IMG/VR virus record: IMGVR_UViG_3300036045_000039
Span: 1-36,875 of that record
DNA from: a virus
DNA length: 36,875 bases
Strand: one strand, 5' to 3'
Shown here: positions 4,952 through 13,565 of the stretch, in pieces
Layout of the letters: every line of letters begins with the position of its first letter
Numbering within the stretch: position 1 is the first letter of the stretch
The notes under the pieces: generated by a model
What the model was told of the DNA's origin: nothing
Database searches by the model: none
What the model saw: only the letters and a program-made list of their open reading frames with translations
Made by a program: the position numbers and the translations under genes

Positions 4952-6670
4952 ATGGCTGTCCTGTTCGCCTCGGCGTCTTCGCAACGCTGGTTGCGGAGCA
5001 GCGGGGCGACCATTGATTACAACAGCGCCTATACCTGGATGGCGTGGATATACCTGACCACCCTGCCATCGGGGTCTGACCCCAGCATCCTGAAAACGGA
5101 CAATACAGGCAGCTACAGCAGTGAGATGCTGCGGATCAATGACTCCAATGATTCGCTGCGGATGGATGTGGAAAACGCGGGCGGCAGCAGCAATGTGGTG
5201 GGGTCGGCGCTTTCGGCAAGCACCTGGTACCACGTTGCTATCGTCCGCACCAGCAGCAGCAACCTGTACGTTTACCTGAACGGCGTGCTGGACATCACCA
5301 ATACGCGCTCGGTGGCTTCCCGCGGGGCTTCCAGCCGGATGTGGGTCGGCAGCCGGGACGCGGGCGCGGACTTTTTCAACGGACGCATCCACGCCATGAA
5401 GCTGTGGCAGGCAGCACTTTCGGCAGCCGAAGTGCAGGCGGAAATGCACCTCGTCACACCTTCGCGCTGGTCAAACCTGTGGGAATGGTACCCGATCATG
5501 CCGGGCGCAACCGAGCGCGTCACCGGCTACGCCAACGCCTACAACTTCACCGAGTACAACTCCCCGACCGATGCCGCCAGCGATAACGGTATCGCCTGGG
5601 GCGGGGCGCAATACATCCTCAGCCATGTGGCAGCGGGTGGGCCGACCTACTCAATCAGCCTGAGCGGGGGCATCACCCCGGCGGGGGCGCTCGTCAAACG
5701 GGCGGGGAAGCTGCTTAGCGGGGACTTGATGCCGGCGGGCGCTCTCGTCAAACGCCCTGGCAAGATATTTACCGGCGACCTGACACCGACCGGGGCATTG
5801 GGCAAGCGAGTGGGGAAAGTATTGAGCGGGGGCATCACCCCGGCGGGCGACCTGACCAAACGCCCCGGCAAACTCTTCACCGGGGAGATCACCCCGGCGG
5901 GGGCGCTGGTCAAACGGGCGGGTAAGTTGTTCAGCGGGGCCATCGAGCCGACGGGGACACTCACGGCACTGCGGGCGCTGCTGCAGAGCCTCAGCGGGGC
6001 CATCACGCCAACGGGGTCACTGACCAAACGACCCGGCAAACTGCTGACCGGGGACTTAAGCCCGTCGGGGGGCTTCTCCAAACGGGTGAATAAAGTGCTA
6101 GGCGGGGGCATCAGCCTGGCGGGTGGCTTCTCCAAACGGGTGAACAAAGTGCTGGTCGGCGGCATCACGCCGACAGGGACACTCGCGGCGCTGCGGGCGC
6201 TGCTGCAGAGCCTCAGCGGGGCGATCACCCCGACCGGGACGTTGACCAAACGAGCCAGCAAACTCCTGACCGGCGACTTGGCCCCGGCGGGCATCACCCG
6301 CCGACAAGTGGGCAAGGTGCTGGCGGGTACACTGAGCCTGAGCGGGGAGGCCAGCGTGACGCGGGGCCTGCAACTGGCGCTGACCGGGACGCTGGCCCCG
6401 GCGGGCGCGGTGACGAAGACGCTGGCGCGGTCGCTGGCGGGGACGCTCATCATGGCGGGGGTGCTGGTCAAAGCGCCGCGCAAATGGCTGAACGGCTTCC
6501 TCACGCTGGCGGGCGAAGTGACCTCGCCCAGCTTCGCGCCGGTGGTGGCGGTCATCTGGCCGCGCATTTACCTGCGGGTCAACGCCCGCCCGATCCGGCT
6601 GGAAGTGAAACCGCCGGGCATACAAGTCACGTTTGGCGCTCGGCGCTTCAAGATAGGACGAGAATCATGA
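4952..6670 (+). CDS. LamG/ConA-like jelly-roll protein with tandem repeat stalk
   Basis: 572 residues. Residues 1 to about 210 form a LamG-like lectin domain, with the signatures YTWMAWIYL, WYHVAIVRTSSSNLYVYLNG, MWVGSRDAG and FNGRIHAMKLWQAALSAAEV, as in LamG_3 (Concanavalin A-like) domains. Residues 237 to about 525 are roughly 16 repeats of 18-20 residues with consensus S-G-x-[IL]-x-P-[AT]-G-x-L-x-K-R-x-G-K-[LV]-[LF]. The last 45 residues return to a beta-like segment. No signal peptide is seen. By context this is a virion appendage; a carbohydrate-binding head on a repetitive stalk would suit a fibre or capsid decoration. The exact place in the particle is unknown. Confidence 0.75.
   Translation: MAVLFASASSQRWLRSSGATIDYNSAYTWMAWIYLTTLPSGSDPSILKTDNTGSYSSEMLRINDSNDSLRMDVENAGGSSNVVGSALSASTWYHVAIVRTSSSNLYVYLNGVLDITNTRSVASRGASSRMWVGSRDAGADFFNGRIHAMKLWQAALSAAEVQAEMHLVTPSRWSNLWEWYPIMPGATERVTGYANAYNFTEYNSPTDAASDNGIAWGGAQYILSHVAAGGPTYSISLSGGITPAGALVKRAGKLLSGDLMPAGALVKRPGKIFTGDLTPTGALGKRVGKVLSGGITPAGDLTKRPGKLFTGEITPAGALVKRAGKLFSGAIEPTGTLTALRALLQSLSGAITPTGSLTKRPGKLLTGDLSPSGGFSKRVNKVLGGGISLAGGFSKRVNKVLVGGITPTGTLAALRALLQSLSGAITPTGTLTKRASKLLTGDLAPAGITRRQVGKVLAGTLSLSGEASVTRGLQLALTGTLAPAGAVTKTLARSLAGTLIMAGVLVKAPRKWLNGFLTLAGEVTSPSFAPVVAVIWPRIYLRVNARPIRLEVKPPGIQVTFGARRFKIGRES
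5660..6526 (+). repeat. Tandem 54/60-base coding repeats in the LamG protein
   Basis: About 16 units, each encoding 18 residues (54 bases) or 20 residues (60 bases, the units containing ALRALLQSL). A higher-order period is visible: the segment around 5966-6006 recurs almost exactly around 6188-6228, 222 bases later, equal to one 60-base and three 54-base units. The repeats are in frame and keep the consensus SGxITPxGxLxKRxGKxL, degenerating towards the C-terminus. Confidence 0.85.
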
Positions 6671-6954
6671 GTTATTACGGAGCCAGGAAGGTCACGCCGA
6701 TCAAGCACCTGGACGAGATCATCTTCCAGGAGATTGAAGCGACCGACCTGGACGGTGCTACTGTGGGCAGCGCCACGATCCTGAAAGTTGAACCGGATGG
6801 GGAACTGCTGGTCACCATTGAGGAGACGGTGGGCAACGTCGTCACCCTGCGGCTGACAGGGGGGGTAGCCCATCACACTTACACTTACATTGTACGCATT
6901 CCCTTGAGCAATGGCGAGCGGCGGGCAGCCGTCCTTACGACTGAAGTGAAATGA
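6667..6954 (+). CDS. Probable small structural protein
   Basis: 95 residues starting MSYYGARKVTPIK, mainly beta strands (ATILKVEPDGELLVTIEE, VVTLRLTGG, YTYIVRIPL). The layout is typical of an Ig-like or fibronectin-like domain. Its ATG overlaps the stop of the LamG gene. Products of this type sit beside phage fibre and baseplate genes, but I cannot name the family. Confidence 0.6.
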   Translation: MSYYGARKVTPIKHLDEIIFQEIEATDLDGATVGSATILKVEPDGELLVTIEETVGNVVTLRLTGGVAHHTYTYIVRIPLSNGERRAAVLTTEVK

Positions 6955-6961
6955 GGGACTG

Positions 6962-7291
6962 ATGGCAGCGTTCAAAGTGCTACGTGATTTCACGGTGACG
7001 AGTGCGATGCCCGTCAAGATGGTGGCTCCGGGAGCGACCTACATCAGTGAGGATGTCATCAGCGGGTTGACGGCGGCGGAGGCGGCGGAACTACTGCAAC
7101 TGGCCCCGGCGGGGACGTTCGAGGCGTTCGATGCCGAAGCCCGCACGGTCACGGACTGGCTGGCCCGGAAAATTGCGGCGGGCGAAATCGCTCTACCGGA
7201 AGAGGCCCCTGATCCCAACCCGAACATCAAGCGCATCCACGTCAGCGGTTCAGTCGGCGCGGCGGGCGACCTGAAGACGGATAAGGAGTAA
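6962..7291 (+). CDS. Hypothetical structural-module protein
   Basis: 109 residues. The first 60 (FKVLRDFTV...MVAPGATYISEDVISGLTAAEAAELLQLAP) resemble short phage proteins with a strand followed by a helix that binds a partner. The C-terminal part is polar and ends AAGDLKTDKE. It has a short seven-base gap to its neighbour and a common ribosome site. Function unknown; a structural or chaperone role is inferred from position. Confidence 0.6.
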   Translation: MAAFKVLRDFTVTSAMPVKMVAPGATYISEDVISGLTAAEAAELLQLAPAGTFEAFDAEARTVTDWLARKIAAGEIALPEEAPDPNPNIKRIHVSGSVGAAGDLKTDKE

Positions 7292-7295
7292 CGCC

Positions 7296-8021
7296 ATGCA
7301 ACTGACTTTTGGCGGTAGCTCCCGCCCAAGCGGCAGTGTATCCGTCCGCAAGATCGGCGCGGTGGTGCCAGCGCCACTTGGTTACACGCTCCGCAATCGG
7401 CTGCGCCTCGGCTTTCTCAAAGGCTGGTTCGCCAAACACGCCGTCATCCCGGTCGCTAATGCTTTTGGTGTTATGTGTGGCATCGGCGAACTGAGCCTCC
7501 GCAAACGCACCTGGTACAACGAGATTGAGCGCGAGCATTTTGTGGCGCTGCGCCGGGACGGAAAGCTGGAGGAGGCCGAAGCCTACGCGCTCACCCGCAC
7601 GTATTGGATTGATTACGGCGTGGTGAGTTACCGCGTGGTGACGAACGCAGGCGTGGGCTTCATCGTCGATGCCTTCCAGAATCTGGTCGAACTGGAAACC
7701 ATGAATTATCACGGTATCGGTACCGGCAACAACGCCGAGTCCGCCAGTGATACCGCGCTCCAGACCGAATCGACCACCGCGCTCAACCCGGATAACATCC
7801 GCGCCACTGGCACACAGTCGGAACCGGCCAGCAACCAGTATCGTTCGGTCGGCACGCTGACGGCGGACGCTGCCATCGCCAACACTGAACACATGATTTC
7901 CAACCAGGCAGCGACTGGCGGCGGTATCTGCTTTGACCGCAGCGTGTACAGCGTGGTGAACATCGCCATCGGCGAGAGCATCCAACTGACCTACACGCTG
8001 ACCCTGACCAGCGGCGGGTAG
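7296..8021 (+). CDS. Phage structural protein, C-terminal GTG...TGTQ...SGG family
   Basis: 241 residues with a strong ribosome binding site (AAGGAG). The C-terminal 110 residues carry the pattern MNYHGIGTGNNAESASDTAL, RATGTQS, YRSVGTLT, TEHMISNQAATGG, FDRSVYSVVNI and ESIQLTYTLTLTSGG. This recurs in unnamed virion proteins of many phages and probably forms a beta-sandwich. The N-terminal part is basic and helical, with LEEAEAYALTRTYWIDYGVV. It is the last gene of the pre-terminase structural module and is followed by a terminator at 8053-8079. Precise function unknown. Confidence 0.65.
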   Translation: MQLTFGGSSRPSGSVSVRKIGAVVPAPLGYTLRNRLRLGFLKGWFAKHAVIPVANAFGVMCGIGELSLRKRTWYNEIEREHFVALRRDGKLEEAEAYALTRTYWIDYGVVSYRVVTNAGVGFIVDAFQNLVELETMNYHGIGTGNNAESASDTALQTESTTALNPDNIRATGTQSEPASNQYRSVGTLTADAAIANTEHMISNQAATGGGICFDRSVYSVVNIAIGESIQLTYTLTLTSGG

Positions 8022-8052
8022 TCCCGCGCTCAAGCCCTAAAAGTGATCGACA

Positions 8053-8079
8053 AAACGCCGGGCCATACGCCCGGCGTTT
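8053..8079 (+). terminator. Strong intrinsic terminator
   Basis: An 11-bp stem (AAACGCCGGGC, 8053-8063, with 8069-8079) closes a five-base loop CATAC. The 3' arm ends GTTT and runs into ACTATTTCT. It lies 32 bases after the stop at 8021 and closes the first structural module. Confidence 0.75.
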
Positions 8080-8102
8080 ACTATTTCTAACCTGCTGATG
8101 CC

Positions 8103-8131
8103 TTGTGTTATAAAAGAAATGTTCTTACACT
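8103..8131 (+). promoter_or_regulatory. Sigma-70-like promoter candidate for the terminase operon
   Basis: TTGTGT (8103-8108) and TACACT (8126-8131) have a 17-base spacer in the most AT-rich stretch of the gap between terminator and gene. The -10 and following bases, TACACTGAAA, recur at 29484-29493 before the lysis genes. The remaining leader (8132-8246) shows no clear fold. This is a plausible start for the 8247-14485 operon. Confidence 0.4.
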
Positions 8132-8246
8132 GAAAACAAAAGCCGCCCGACGCGCCCACGCCGAACGGCTCCTCACTGCGTTAATTCCACCTGCTCAAGC
8201 ATCCACAGTTTAATGCAACCCGAATGCAAACGCAAGGCGGTGCAGG

Positions 8247-8813
8247 ATGCAACTGAGCTATCTCCCGGCGACTCAAAACAAGCGGAAGCACCCCCCGAAG
8301 CGGGCAGCAGGCTACCAATCGGCGCGGGTCATGCAGCCGACCCTGCCGTATGCCGGGCTGGAATGCGTGCAACTGGAGCGCAAGCTGCGGGCCATGCGGG
8401 TAGATGATGTGTTGCGCTGGCGGGGGTGGCGGCTGGAGTATTTGTACCAGGTGCGGGGGGATAAACATTACCGCCTGTACGAGGGCGACCACCTGCGCTA
8501 TGTGCAGAACATCCCGGATTGGGTGCCGATCCGCACGATACAGCGGGACATGGCGACGGTGCTGTATTGGCGGGGCTGGGATGCCGACCATGTGCATTTG
8601 ATTGAGTACGGCACGCGCTGCGGCCTGACCAGTTACCGACTGAAACTGCGGAAGCCGCACCTGCTGCCGGATTACGAAACGCCCAAAGATCGGCAGCGGT
8701 ATGAAAAGCGGGTGGCGGGACTGAAAGCGACCGGCGGCGGGCGCAGGTTCCAGCAGGCGTTCACTTTCCGGCCCCGGCGGGGGTCAGCAGTGGGGCAGTA
8801 TTTAGACCGATGA
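8247..8813 (+). CDS. Hypothetical protein before the methyltransferase
   Basis: 188 residues, very rich in Arg, Trp and Tyr. Two WRGW motifs appear (DVLRWRGWRLEYLY and TVLYWRGWDADHVHLIEYG) in what look like two related alpha/beta units. The charged tail (RRFQQAFTFRPRRG) suggests nucleic-acid contact. No family is recognised. It is the first gene after the promoter candidate and precedes the ParB-methyltransferase by 69 bases, so a DNA-related role is possible but unproven. Confidence 0.6.
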   Translation: MQLSYLPATQNKRKHPPKRAAGYQSARVMQPTLPYAGLECVQLERKLRAMRVDDVLRWRGWRLEYLYQVRGDKHYRLYEGDHLRYVQNIPDWVPIRTIQRDMATVLYWRGWDADHVHLIEYGTRCGLTSYRLKLRKPHLLPDYETPKDRQRYEKRVAGLKATGGGRRFQQAFTFRPRRGSAVGQYLDR

Positions 8814-8882
8814 AACAAGCCCGCATCAAATTATGCGTATCTTAATAGAGACGACCGTTTTAGGTAGCGGACGGTGTAGACC

Positions 8883-10151
8883 ATGCCGAAGAAGCCAGCC
8901 ACGCCCACCCTTAAATCTTTCAAGCCCGATCCTGCCAACGCCAACCGGGGGACGCAACGCGGGCGCAAACTCCTCGATGACAGCATCCAGCAGGTGGGCT
9001 TCGGGCGTTCTATCGTGGTGGATCGGCACGGCACCATTTTGGCGGGCAACAAAACCCATGCCGAGGCGCTGGAGCTGGGCCACGAGCAGGTGATCGTGGT
9101 GCCGACCGAGGGCGAGGCGTTGGTGGTGGTACAGCGGAATGACCTCGACCTGAACGAACCGGATGGCCGCGCCCGATTGCTGGCTTACCTGGATAACCGC
9201 GCTGGTGAACTTGGCCTGGAGTGGGATGCCGATCAAATCCTGCGCGATGTACAGGCGGGTTACGACCTGAGCGGCATGTTCAGCGAGCGCGACCTAGCGG
9301 CGCTTTTTGCCGACCTGGAACTGGATGCTCAACCGGACACGTTTGGCCCAGATGAAGCCGAAGCCCTCCTAGCAGCATGGCAGGTAGAGCCGGGGCAACT
9401 GTGGCGCATCCCCTCGGCGCACGGCGGGGAGCATCGGCTGCTGTGCGGCGACAGCACCTACTCGGCAGACGTGACCCGCCTGATGAACGGGCAACGGGCG
9501 CAGTGCGTCCTCACTGACCCGCCCTACGGGGTAAGCTATGAGCGCGGTCAGTTTGACGGCACCCCCCGCAAAAGTCATCGACCGCAACGCATCCAGGGGG
9601 ATGATCGGCGCGGGGCGGCCCAGCAAGCCTTCATTGCTGACGTGTTCAACACGGCGCGGGAGCAGGCGGCGCTGCCAAACGCGACCATCTATATGTGTTC
9701 AGCGGCGCTGGCGGAGGGTTGCTCCAGTTACTTCGGCCTGGTTGAGGCGGGCGTGCATGTGCAGAGCCAGATCATCTGGCGGAAGAACCATTTTGCCTTG
9801 GGACGGAGCGATTACCAGTGGTCGCACGAGGGCATCTGGTACGGTTACTGGCAGGGCAAAGACCGCATCTGGAACGGCGGACGCGACGAGTCCACCGTGA
9901 TTGATGCCATCAAACCGGCTGCCACCGTTCACCCAAACGAAAAACCCATTGACCTGTTCAGCGCCTTCATCCGCAACTCGACCCTGCGCGGCGGCGTGAT
10001 TTACGAGCCGTTCAGCGGGGGCGGTACAACCCTGCTGGCTGCCGAGGCGCTGGAGCGCACGGTCTGCGCGATGGAACTGGAGCCAAAATATGTGGCGCTG
10101 ACCCTGGCGCGGCTGGCGGCGCTGGGTCTGCGCCCGCAGGTGGATGGCTGA
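8883..10151 (+). CDS. ParB-like nuclease domain fused to DNA methyltransferase
   Basis: 422 residues. Residues 10-100 are a ParB/Srx-like domain (DDSIQQVGFGRSIVVDRHGTILAGNKTHAEALELG). From about 165 there is an S-adenosylmethionine-dependent DNA methyltransferase. The catalytic motif IV is DPPYG at 212-216, HPNEKP lies at 350-355, and the SAM-binding motif I FSGGGTT lies at 377-383. Motif IV before motif I is the beta-class order, and DPPY favours N6-adenine over N4-cytosine. Such fusions are common next to phage terminases. They may protect the genome from host restriction or mark it for packaging. The recognition site cannot be read. The weak ribosome binding site makes the exact start less certain. 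Confidence 0.88.
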   Translation: MPKKPATPTLKSFKPDPANANRGTQRGRKLLDDSIQQVGFGRSIVVDRHGTILAGNKTHAEALELGHEQVIVVPTEGEALVVVQRNDLDLNEPDGRARLLAYLDNRAGELGLEWDADQILRDVQAGYDLSGMFSERDLAALFADLELDAQPDTFGPDEAEALLAAWQVEPGQLWRIPSAHGGEHRLLCGDSTYSADVTRLMNGQRAQCVLTDPPYGVSYERGQFDGTPRKSHRPQRIQGDDRRGAAQQAFIADVFNTAREQAALPNATIYMCSAALAEGCSSYFGLVEAGVHVQSQIIWRKNHFALGRSDYQWSHEGIWYGYWQGKDRIWNGGRDESTVIDAIKPAATVHPNEKPIDLFSAFIRNSTLRGGVIYEPFSGGGTTLLAAEALERTVCAMELEPKYVALTLARLAALGLRPQVDG

Positions 10152-10156
10152 ACATC

Positions 10157-10603
10157 ATGGGGCTGAACAAAAGCAATGCTCTGCTGATCGCCCAGCGGCG
10201 GGAAATAGTCTCCCGCTTGGCGCTGCGCGGCATGACCCAGCGCGAAATTCGGCTGCAGTTGGTCAAGCGCAAACTGACCAACCCGAAGACGGGCGAAGCC
10301 TGGAGCCTGGGGACGATCAACACAGACATCAAGGCGCTGGAAAAGGAATGGCAGCAGAAAGCCAGCCGCAAGACTGATGAGATGAAGGTGCGGTTATTGG
10401 CTGAACTGGACGAGTTGAAATATGCCGCCTGGTCGACAGGCGACCTGAAGATTGTCCACCATGTACTTCTTGACCAGCTCAAGCTACACGGCTTGCTCAT
10501 CAATGAAGTGCGCGTGAACCTGCAAGACGAACTGAAGAAAATTGGACGGACGGAAGATGAGCTTGTCGGCGGACTGGAAAAAGTTATCGCCACAGGCGCG
10601 TGA
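10157..10603 (+). CDS. Terminase small subunit (putative)
   Basis: 148 residues. Residues 10-60 form a helix-turn-helix-like region (REIVSRLALRGMTQREIRLQLV...WSLGTINTDIKALEKEW), followed by helices that could oligomerise. The protein lies between the methyltransferase and the large terminase, and its 3' end overlaps the large subunit by 47 bases. Small terminases recognise packaging sites and regulate the motor. The call rests on the HTH and gene order rather than on a specific family signature. Confidence 0.65.
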   Translation: MGLNKSNALLIAQRREIVSRLALRGMTQREIRLQLVKRKLTNPKTGEAWSLGTINTDIKALEKEWQQKASRKTDEMKVRLLAELDELKYAAWSTGDLKIVHHVLLDQLKLHGLLINEVRVNLQDELKKIGRTEDELVGGLEKVIATGA

Positions 10604-11978
10604 GGCGCTGCTGCTGAAAGCCATTCAGCGGGTACAGCTTCAGCAAGCCGCGCAAGGTGCCGAACCGCCCCCGGAGGAACTGCGCGGTTCGAACCGCGCT
10701 ATCCAGCAACGGACTGACCTGGGCATTGTCCTGAGCGGCCCGGCGGGGACGGGCAAAAGCCGGGCCGTCCTGCGGAAACTGCACACGCTGGCCTGGCGCT
10801 ACCCGCGTTCGCGCCTGCTGATCGTCCGCAAGGTGCGGGTTGACCTGGTGGAATCCACGCTGGTGACGTATGAGCGGGATATTCTGAGTGTGGATAACCC
10901 CATCTGCTCCAGCATTAAGCGGACGCATCGGCAGGTTTATCGCTACCCGAACGGCAGCGAGGTAGCGGTCGGCGGCATGGATCGGCCCGGCAAGATGCTC
11001 TCCGCCGAGTACGATTTCATCTTCGCGGGCGAAGCCAGCCAGTTCACCCGCAATGATTGGGAGATTTTCACCTCTCGCCTGCGCTCCGGCGTGATGCCGT
11101 ATCAGCAGTTGATCGGCGATACCAACCCGGACTCGCCGAAGCACTGGATTCGGCAGATGGCGGACGCGGGCGACCTGACCTTGCTGGAGACCACCCACCG
11201 GGATAACCCGCGCTATTGGGATGCCGCTGCCCATGACTGGACGGCGCGGGGGCGGGATTATGTGCTGGGCAAGCTGGCGAAGCTGACCGGTCTGCGCCGC
11301 GCCCGCTACTACGAGGGCAAGTGGGTGCAAGCGGAGGGCGCGGTCTACGATACCTTCGACGAGCGCGTCCATGTAATTGACCGCTTCCCGATCCCCTCCA
11401 GTTGGCGGTGGGTCATCTCCATTGACTTCGGCTACGTCAATCCGTTCGTCTGCCAGTTCTGGGCGCTGGATAACGACGACCGGATGTACCTGGTGCATGA
11501 GATTTACTACTCCCATCGGCTGGTGGCGCAGCACGCCGCACAGATCGCCAGCCTGCTCCAGGGCAAGCGGGTGCTGGCGATCCCGGCTGACCACGATGCC
11601 GAAGACCGGGCAACGCTGGCGGCGCACGGGGTTCACACCACGCCCGCCCGGAAAGACATCCGCAGCGGCATCCAACTGGTGCAGGCACGGCTGAACGCCC
11701 AGGCGGATGACAAGCCTCGGCTGTTCATCTTCCGGGATGCGCTGGAGGAGCGCGACCCGGCGCTGGCAAGCGCGGCCTCCCCGTGTAGTACGCTTGAGGA
11801 AATGCCCGCGTACATCTGGCAGCCAACGGCGGACGGCAAGACCGGGAAGGAAACCCCTGTGGACAAAGACAATCATGGCATGGATGCCATGCGCTACGCG
11901 GTCGCGGCGGTGGATCGGGTCGGCTCGCTGGAGATCGGCGAAGCCCCGCCGCTGCTGGCGGATTTCTTCGGGGGGTAG
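10557..11978 (+). CDS. terL: Terminase large subunit
   Basis: 473 residues. The ATPase domain carries Walker A GPAGTGKS at 61-68 and a Walker-B-like strand YDFIFAGEA at 152-160, with Glu159 as the likely catalytic glutamate. The C-terminal RNase-H-like nuclease shows three acidic clusters: SIDFGYVNPF (Asp290), PADHDAEDR (Asp345/Asp347) and HGMDAMRYAV (Asp443). This matches large terminases of the Terminase_3/XtmB type, which translocate DNA into the procapsid and cut it. The chosen ATG at 10557 lies inside the small-subunit gene; a TTG at 10542 is also in frame. The length is normal. Confidence 0.93.
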   Translation: MSLSADWKKLSPQAREALLLKAIQRVQLQQAAQGAEPPPEELRGSNRAIQQRTDLGIVLSGPAGTGKSRAVLRKLHTLAWRYPRSRLLIVRKVRVDLVESTLVTYERDILSVDNPICSSIKRTHRQVYRYPNGSEVAVGGMDRPGKMLSAEYDFIFAGEASQFTRNDWEIFTSRLRSGVMPYQQLIGDTNPDSPKHWIRQMADAGDLTLLETTHRDNPRYWDAAAHDWTARGRDYVLGKLAKLTGLRRARYYEGKWVQAEGAVYDTFDERVHVIDRFPIPSSWRWVISIDFGYVNPFVCQFWALDNDDRMYLVHEIYYSHRLVAQHAAQIASLLQGKRVLAIPADHDAEDRATLAAHGVHTTPARKDIRSGIQLVQARLNAQADDKPRLFIFRDALEERDPALASAASPCSTLEEMPAYIWQPTADGKTGKETPVDKDNHGMDAMRYAVAAVDRVGSLEIGEAPPLLADFFGG

Positions 11979-11981
11979 CGG

Positions 11982-13565
11982 ATGCTGTTTCAACCGAGCG
12001 TGAACTGGCGCAGCCGCCTTTCCAACGGGGTGACGGCGTTCCTCAACGCCTACTTTAACCCCGGCAACTTCGTCCCCATGCGCGAGTCCGGCTGGGATAC
12101 CTACGAGGCGCGGTTGACGCGCTACTACACCGCCGAGCATTACCTGAATAATTCCATTTACGAAGCGTTCAACACTTTATCCACGCAGCTTAAGATGCAC
12201 CATCGGCTGTATAAAAATATCCGGGGGATATACAACCCGGTCGCCCGGCAGAACGAACTCCTGGTCGCCTTCATCTACGGCGGGGCGCTCGACCTGGAAA
12301 CCATGACCGGCGGGGCGCTGCCGATCAAGACGGATAACCCGGCGTTGCTGGATGCGCTGCGTAAGCTGCTGATCTGGTCACGCTTTGGCGAGCAAAAGTC
12401 GCTGTACGTGCGCTGGGGCGCGGCGCTGGGCGATGTGGCGCTGAAGGTCATTGATGACCGCGCCGCCGAAAAGGTGCGGCTGGAAGTGCTGCACCCCGGC
12501 AAAATCCGCGAGGCCGAACTGGATGAGGTTGGCAACGTCACCAGCTGCGTGATTGAGTACGAGCGGGATGACGAACTAGACTACGCCGCGCTCAAGGCCG
12601 GGCGCTACGCCTTCGCCAAACAGCAGCGCCAGCGCAAGAGCTATGTGTACACCGAGGTCATCACGAAGGAGTACTTCGCCACTTTCCGGGATGGCGAACC
12701 CTATGCCTACTTCGATGGTCTGACCGAGTGGGAGAATGAGTATGGCTTTGTGCCGCTGGTGCTGGCGCATCATCAGCAATTGGGGTTGACCTGGGGCGGC
12801 AATGCCTGGCGGTTGGCGCAGCGCAAAATTGATGAGGTCAATGACCAGGCCAGCCTGCTCAACGATCAAATCCGCAAGATCATCATTCCGCTGCTGCAAG
12901 CACGGGGGATTGCCAACGCCGGGCAACTTTCGACCAGCAGCGAAGGACGCGATGGCCTGAACATCCTGTACCTACCGGACAAAGACACGTCGCTGGAGGC
13001 CATCACCACCTCGCTGGACATCGCCGGGGCCAGCAGCAACGTAGTGGACATGCTGCGCGAGATTGAACGCGATATGCCGGAACTGGCGCTCCAGCGCATC
13101 CGGGAGCAGGGGCAACTCACCGCGCCAGGGGTTCGCTCTGGCTACAGCGACGCGCTGGGGCGGATTGAGGAAGCATGCGGCAATTATGACCACGCGCTGA
13201 TCCGCGCCATGCAGATGGCGGTCAGCATGGGCGGGCAGCGGAATTATCGCGGCTTCGAGCCTTTCAGCCTGAACAGTTACGACGCGGGCGACCTGGACAT
13301 GGTTATCCGGTCGCGCCCGATCATCCCGGACAGCCTGAGCCTGAGCGAGCAGCTTTCCGCCCTGGGCGCAGTCGGGGGCCAAACCCCGCAGGTGCAGCGA
13401 CTTTCACTGCAATTGCTGGATTACGATGAGTCGACCATCAACGCCGTACTGGCTGACCGCGAGGCGCAAATGCGAGCCGAATTGCGCGAGTTCAGCACCG
13501 GGTTGTTTGAGGAAGACGATCTGCCGGAGGACGAGGATGCCGAATTTACCGAAGACCCCGCGTAG
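11982..13565 (+). CDS. Portal protein
   Basis: 527 residues, directly after terL with a strong GGGGGG-type ribosome site. The features resemble SPP1 gp6-like portals: an N-terminal helix region, a central wing and stem (PLVLAHHQQLGLTWGGNAW, DEVNDQASLLNDQIRKIIIP) and the long helical crown (ELALQRIREQGQLTAPGVRSGYSDALGRIEEACGNYDHALIRAM). It ends in an acidic tail (LFEEDDLPEDEDAEF). Portals form the dodecameric DNA entry ring. Order terL-portal-minor head protein supports the call. The end overlaps the next gene by 29 bases. Confidence 0.88.
   Translation: MLFQPSVNWRSRLSNGVTAFLNAYFNPGNFVPMRESGWDTYEARLTRYYTAEHYLNNSIYEAFNTLSTQLKMHHRLYKNIRGIYNPVARQNELLVAFIYGGALDLETMTGGALPIKTDNPALLDALRKLLIWSRFGEQKSLYVRWGAALGDVALKVIDDRAAEKVRLEVLHPGKIREAELDEVGNVTSCVIEYERDDELDYAALKAGRYAFAKQQRQRKSYVYTEVITKEYFATFRDGEPYAYFDGLTEWENEYGFVPLVLAHHQQLGLTWGGNAWRLAQRKIDEVNDQASLLNDQIRKIIIPLLQARGIANAGQLSTSSEGRDGLNILYLPDKDTSLEAITTSLDIAGASSNVVDMLREIERDMPELALQRIREQGQLTAPGVRSGYSDALGRIEEACGNYDHALIRAMQMAVSMGGQRNYRGFEPFSLNSYDAGDLDMVIRSRPIIPDSLSLSEQLSALGAVGGQTPQVQRLSLQLLDYDESTINAVLADREAQMRAELREFSTGLFEEDDLPEDEDAEFTEDPA

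Noticed and set aside
4361-5449. Long minus-strand open frame opposite the LamG gene
   Set aside because: Low-complexity Ala/Arg/His-rich product with no domain; the plus strand has clear proteins and coupled starts.
5660-6526. Possible CRISPR array from regularly spaced repeats
   Set aside because: The 54/60-base units are in-frame coding repeats without distinct spacers.
5647-6567. Minus-strand open frame with Pro/Ala/Ser-rich repeats
   Set aside because: It is the mirror of the tandem repeats coded on the plus strand.
10584-12140. Long minus-strand open frame (518 codons) opposite terL
   Set aside because: Antisense frames of this length are expected opposite GC-rich genes; the plus strand encodes an unmistakable terminase.
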